Source: JOPF136 sp963773835 | GTDB lineage: Bacteria; Acidobacteriota; Terriglobia; Acidiferrales; UBA7541 | DNA: 64,000 nt | Assembly (NCBI GenBank): GCA_963773835.1 | Contig: CAVZCQ010000002.1 | Location: 1-64,000 of the forward strand | Direction: 5' to 3' | Shown here: positions 60,743-64,000 of the stretch, one piece after another | Numbering within the stretch: the first letter of the stretch is position 1 | Layout: every line of letters begins with the position of its first letter | Program-made: the position numbers and the translations under genes | Notes under the pieces: model-generated | The model's database searches: none | Told to the model about the DNA's origin: nothing | The model's input: only the letters and a program-made list of their open reading frames with translations

Positions 60743-60954
60743 AAAATCTCATCGAGAGGCCGGGTTTCCCCGTCCCGCTTTTCGCGCAGAGCTTCCTCGG
60801 CCAGACGCCGCAGTTTTTCGGGATTCCGCGACAACTTTTCCCGCCAGGCAGCCTCGTCCTCCAGCGTTTCCAGGATCTGCGCTGCAATTGCGTCCTGTTC
60901 GTCCTGGGTAAGTGCGGCCACCTTGCGCAGGGCGTTTTCGAGCAGTTCCGTCAT
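60739..60954 (-). CDS. Antitoxin of the RelE/ParE-type pair
   Basis: 71 residues from ATG 60954 (MTELLENALRKVAALTQDEQDAIAAQILETLEDE). Helical and acidic, with no recognisable DNA-binding domain, as in many small partner antitoxins; the C-terminus (RDGETRPLDEIL) would wrap the toxin. Its stop overlaps the toxin start. The longer frame to 61086 is not supported. Confidence 0.75.
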   Translation of the reverse strand: MTELLENALRKVAALTQDEQDAIAAQILETLEDEAAWREKLSRNPEKLRRLAEEALREKRDGETRPLDEIL

Positions 60955-61084
60955 AGCCTGAGCGTAGCAAAGCGGTTCCTCTTCCGCAATCAAGTCTCCA
61001 TACCGGCAAATGGGCTCCGGCATTCTCCCTCCATCGCCAAACTCAGGTTGCAAATGCGCACGGGCGGCTTGCAAGCTGATAGGC

Positions 61085-61984
61085 ATGCCGGAACTGCCGG
61101 ATATCGCCGCTTACATCACTGCCCTCGAAACACGCATCGTCGCGCAGCCTCTCCAACGAGTTCGGCTCGCGAGTCCTTTTCTGCTTCGAACCGCGCAGCC
61201 GCCAATTACCAGTGTGGAGGGCCGTGTTGTCCGCGAACTGCGGCGAATCGGCAAGCGCATCGCCCTGGGAGTGGAAGGCGATCTCTGGCTGGTGCTTCAC
61301 CTGATGATTGCCGGCCGGTTGCACTGGCGAGCGCCCAAGGCAAAGCTGGCCGGCCGCCGGAGTTTGGCAGCTTTCGATTTTCCCGGCGGCACTCTCGTGC
61401 TCACCGAAGCAGGCACAAAGCACCGCGCATCGTTGCATATCTTCCCTGGCGAAGAAGGCCTGCGCTCCGTCGACCCGGGCGGAATCGACGTCTTCGCCAG
61501 CGATCTCAACTCCTTTCGCGAGGCGCTTACCGCCGAAAATCACACGCTCAAGAGGGCGCTAACCGATCCCCGCCTGGTCAGCGGCATCGGCAACGCCTAT
61601 TCAGACGAAATCCTTCACGCGGCGCAGTTGTCCCCCGTCGCTCTCACGCACAAAGTGGCGCCGCCCGAGTGGGAACGGCTGTTCGCCGCGACTCGCCATA
61701 GCCTCACGCTCTGGATCGACCGCCTCCGTGCGGAGGCGGAGTCCGCATTTCCTGAAAACGTAACCGCATTTCGCAAGGGCATGGCGGTTCACGGACGATA
61801 TGGAGAGCCATGCCCGAGGTGTGGCGAGAAGATTCAGCGCATCCGCTACGCGGACAATGAAACGAATTACTGTGCTCGATGCCAGACTGGCGGAAAAGTT
61901 CTTGCGGATCGTGGTTTGTCCCGGCTATTGGGATCCGACTGGCCCCGCACCCTCGAAGCGCTCGATGCTCTCAAGCGTCGCTAA
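61085..61984 (+). CDS. Fpg/Nei-family DNA glycosylase
   Basis: 299 residues from ATG 61085, needed so that P2 is the N-terminus. The start MPELPDIAAYITALE carries the catalytic P2 and E3; RRIGKRIALGV holds the conserved lysine; the H2TH helix reads DPRLVSGIGNAYSDEIL; and the C-terminal zinc finger is CPRCG...CARCQ. It is a base-excision repair glycosylase/AP lyase for oxidised bases; Fpg versus Nei specificity is not decided. Divergent from the toxin-antitoxin genes. Confidence 0.88.
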   Translation: MPELPDIAAYITALETRIVAQPLQRVRLASPFLLRTAQPPITSVEGRVVRELRRIGKRIALGVEGDLWLVLHLMIAGRLHWRAPKAKLAGRRSLAAFDFPGGTLVLTEAGTKHRASLHIFPGEEGLRSVDPGGIDVFASDLNSFREALTAENHTLKRALTDPRLVSGIGNAYSDEILHAAQLSPVALTHKVAPPEWERLFAATRHSLTLWIDRLRAEAESAFPENVTAFRKGMAVHGRYGEPCPRCGEKIQRIRYADNETNYCARCQTGGKVLADRGLSRLLGSDWPRTLEALDALKRR

Positions 61985-62011
61985 AATCGAATACCTTGCC
62001 GCGCGCCGTAG

Positions 62012-62031
62012 GGGCACGACATGTCGTGCCC
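62012..62031. repeat. Perfect 20-nt palindrome (TAGGGGC family hairpin)
   Basis: GGGCACGACA followed at once by its complement TGTCGTGCCC, 28 nt after the glycosylase stop. Probably a terminator-like or dispersed hairpin. Confidence 0.6.
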
Positions 62032-62180
62032 TATTGGCTGGCACGCTCCGCAGCTCCCCGGATTGAATTTCGGGCCAGGCTCTCGTGAGACGACCAAGGG
62101 AAACGGTCCCTCCGCGGTCACGCCAGGTGTCGCCAACTTTTGCCTTTCGGCTTCCAACCGTATCCTGCTAACTTTCTCCC

Positions 62181-63653
62181 ATGCCGTCCCATCCCTCCTC
62201 ACCAGTCACGAGTCACCAGCCACCAGTCACCCTTTCTTTCGGCACCGACGGCTGGCGCGGCATCATCGCCGACGACTTCACCCACGAAAACGTCCGCACC
62301 GTCGCCTACGCCATCGCCCGTTACGTCGTTCGCGCCGAGAATCCCGAAGCCGGCGTCCTGGTTGGCTACGACAATCGCTACGCCTCCGAGCATTTCGCCC
62401 GCACTGCCGCCGAGGCGCTCACGCTCGCCGGCATTCCCGTATTCCTCGCCGAGCATTCCTGCCCCACGCCAGCCATTTCCCTGCTCGTCCGCCAGCGCCG
62501 CGCTGCCGGCGGCATCGTCATCACCGCGAGCCACAACCCCGCCAACTGGAATGGTCTGAAATACAAGGCCTCCTACGGCAGTTCCGCGCTCCCTTCCATC
62601 GTTTCCCAAATCGAGCAGGAACTTTCCGCGGTGATGCGAGATGGCGTCCCCGCGCTCCCTCCGCGCCCCGCGCTCATCCACTCGCTCGACGTCCGCGCGC
62701 CCTATCTCGAAACTCTCGACAAACTCGTGGACTGGGACCGCCTGAAATCCGCAGGCTACCGCTTCCTGATTGACTCCATGCACGGCTCAGGCGCCGGCCT
62801 CCTGAAAGCGCTCTTCGACCGCCACGGCATCGCCTGCCAGGAAATCCGCGGCCGCCGCGATCCCCTGTTCGGCGGCGCGCACCCGGAACCGATCGAACCG
62901 CACATCGAACCCATGCGCCAGGCCATCCGCAGCGGGCATTTCCACGCCGGCTTCGCCATGGACGGCGACGCCGACCGCATCGGCGCCATGGACTCCGGCG
63001 GCGCGTTCGTCAACCCGCACCAGATTTTTTCCATCCTTCTGTGGCACCTCGCCGGGACGCGCAACATCCCCGGCGATGTCGCCAAGACTTTTTCCGTCAC
63101 CAAGCTCGTCGACAAGCTCGCCGCCAAATTCGGCCGCAAACTCCACGAAACTCCGGTGGGCTTCAAATACATCTGCGAGCTGATGCTCGAGCGCGACATC
63201 CTGCTCGGCGGCGAAGAAAGCGGCGGCATCGGCACCAAACTGCATCTGCCCGAGCGCGACGCCACCGTCAGCGCCCTCCTGCTCGCCGAGGTGCTCGCCT
63301 GGCACCGCAAATCGCTCGGCGAAATCCTCCGCGAGCTCCACGCCGAATTTGGCGAGCACCACTTTGGCCGTGTGGACCTGGCTCTCGGACCCGGCCAGAA
63401 GGAAAAGGCGCTCGAATATTTCCGCAATCCGAATCTCTCGCGCTTCCTCGACTCTCCCATCCGCAACCGCGAAGACCTCGATGGTGTGAAGCTCTATCTC
63501 GGCGACACGGGCGGGCACCCGCGCGAAGCGGGTTGGCTAATGATCCGCGGCTCCGGCACCGAACCCATGCTCCGCCTCTACGCCGAAACCGCCTCCGCAC
63601 CATCAACACGCGACATTCTCGATCGCTCCTCCGCTTTCGTCCGCTCTCTCTAG
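62181..63653 (+). CDS. Phosphoglucomutase/phosphomannomutase family enzyme
   Basis: 490 residues. Motifs of the alpha-D-phosphohexomutase superfamily: FGTDGWRGIIADDF, the phosphoserine S117 in TASHNPANWNG, the metal loop DGDADR (261-266), the sugar loop GGEESGG and the phosphate loop RGSGTEPMLRLY. It should interconvert glucose- or mannose-6-phosphate with the 1-phosphate, linking manA and manC. The first 18 residues (PSSPVTSHQPPVT) are encoded by a short dispersed repeat, so the true start is uncertain, though no later Met precedes the first motif. Confidence 0.88.
   Translation: MPSHPSSPVTSHQPPVTLSFGTDGWRGIIADDFTHENVRTVAYAIARYVVRAENPEAGVLVGYDNRYASEHFARTAAEALTLAGIPVFLAEHSCPTPAISLLVRQRRAAGGIVITASHNPANWNGLKYKASYGSSALPSIVSQIEQELSAVMRDGVPALPPRPALIHSLDVRAPYLETLDKLVDWDRLKSAGYRFLIDSMHGSGAGLLKALFDRHGIACQEIRGRRDPLFGGAHPEPIEPHIEPMRQAIRSGHFHAGFAMDGDADRIGAMDSGGAFVNPHQIFSILLWHLAGTRNIPGDVAKTFSVTKLVDKLAAKFGRKLHETPVGFKYICELMLERDILLGGEESGGIGTKLHLPERDATVSALLLAEVLAWHRKSLGEILRELHAEFGEHHFGRVDLALGPGQKEKALEYFRNPNLSRFLDSPIRNREDLDGVKLYLGDTGGHPREAGWLMIRGSGTEPMLRLYAETASAPSTRDILDRSSAFVRSL
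62200..62230. repeat. CCAGTCAC-type short repeat at the 5' end of the phosphohexomutase gene
   Basis: CACCAGTCACGAGTCACC followed by AGCCACCAGTCAC, close to the stretch at 48638-48667. It lies in the reading frame and codes for Ser/His/Pro/Val. Confidence 0.7.
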
Positions 63654-63666
63654 CATCGTGGGCGCC

Positions 63667-63722
63667 CAGCCCGAAGGCCTTGGACTGCGAGAGGCGACGT
63701 CCCCCGGGCGCCTCTCGCCTTT
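63667..63722 (+). repeat. Dispersed hairpin repeat, copy 2
   Basis: Begins CAGCCCGAAGGCCTT like copy 1. Arms GCGAGAGGCG (63687-63696) and CGCCTCTCGC (63709-63718). An alternative stem GGGCGCC/GGCGCCC (63706-63712 with 63723-63729) would compete with it. The rest of 63730-63917 shows nothing recognisable. Confidence 0.75.
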
Positions 63723-63917
63723 GGCGCCCGGGCCCGTCCGCAGATTCAGCTCGCCTCCGCCGTTCAACTCTCCTTCCACCCGGCAATTCCAGCCAATCCG
63801 TCTCTCTCCACTCCCCCGGAACTATTGCGCCGCCGTATCTCGCACTCCCCATCTCGCGTATACTCAGCATGCGAGTGACCGGGCACTTCTCCGCACTTCG
63901 CCCGCGCTCAGGAAGGG

Positions 63918-64000
63918 ATGGCACGCTCGGTGAGACGCCGCCTCTACACCCTCGATGTATTCACGACCAAAGCCTACGCCGGCAATCCGCTCGCCGTGAT
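63918..64000 (+). CDS. PhzF-family isomerase, N-terminal fragment cut by the window edge
   Basis: 27 codons are visible from ATG 63918. The peptide RRLYTLDVFTTKAYAGNPLAV matches the conserved N-terminus of PhzF-like proteins (YTLDVF...AGNPLAV), which have a diaminopimelate-epimerase-like fold. An AGGAAGGG sequence precedes; GTG 63930 is an alternative start with better spacing. The rest lies beyond position 64000, so completeness and specificity cannot be judged. Confidence 0.75.
   Translation, partial: MARSVRRRLYTLDVFTTKAYAGNPLAV

Noticed and set aside
60739..61086. Longer frame for the antitoxin
   Set aside because: The added N-terminus overlaps the glycosylase start region and does not resemble antitoxins.

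Overview
The window is GC-rich and reads as a chromosomal segment of an Acidobacteriota bacterium. The main reasons are two proteins with the VWFA-related domain typical of that phylum, a very large Oar-type TonB-dependent receptor, giant secreted Kelch/Ig-like/NHL mosaic proteins, and a matrixin-type protease in an operon of secreted proteins. This placement rests on gene families only. No rRNA, transposase, integrase, phage gene or CRISPR array was seen.

Layout. Positions 1-15900 (minus) hold a giant secreted protein: a BNR/sialidase-like N-terminus, a 21-unit NPSIS pentapeptide array, then alternating Ig-like, Kelch, HYDIN-type and NHL modules. Its 3' part (1-3945) keeps the same modules but is broken by a dozen or so frame changes. 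Positions 16378-17633 hold an SRPBCC gene with one in-frame stop and a secreted FecR-like protein. Positions 17936-22707 (plus) carry an M28 peptidase of the glutamate carboxypeptidase II type, then MoaD/MoaE (frame-broken fusion), a VWFA protein and an inositol-monophosphatase-family enzyme; the moaE, VWFA and phosphatase genes are joined by ATGA overlaps. Positions 22774-29102 (minus) are a DUF5666-like / TonB receptor / VWFA operon.

Positions 29426-37537 (mostly plus) encode a Kdo hydroxylase, a TauE/SafE permease, a PEGA-trypsin-PEGA protease, an Ig-repeat lipoprotein, a small secreted protein and a matrixin-like metalloprotease. A strong bidirectional terminator (37585-37614) separates these from a minor-pilin operon (43412-37690, minus: FimT/GspH, PilV, PilW, a very large PilX-like protein). 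Next, all minus, come HD-domain / DUF488 / DUF488 / dual-OB-like / ACP-KASIII genes (47786-43879), a STAS protein and tRNA-Glu(UUC).

Positions 54775-48664 (minus) are a complete isc operon (iscR-iscS-iscU-iscA-hscB-hscA-fdx-iscX). It is preceded by a -35/-10 promoter and two dyad sites that look like Rrf2/IscR type-1 operators. Positions 55205-64000 carry a thioredoxin-like protein, coaD, an aminotransferase, the GDP-mannose genes (manA, manC, a phosphohexomutase), a RelE/ParE-type toxin-antitoxin pair, an Fpg/Nei glycosylase and the first codons of a PhzF-family gene.

Several small dispersed hairpin repeats lie between genes, and some pairs of copies show compensatory base changes. The least explained items are the DUF488 pair / dual-OB / ACP-KASIII operon, the NPSIS array, the frame-broken MoaD-MoaE fusion and the covarying intergenic hairpins.
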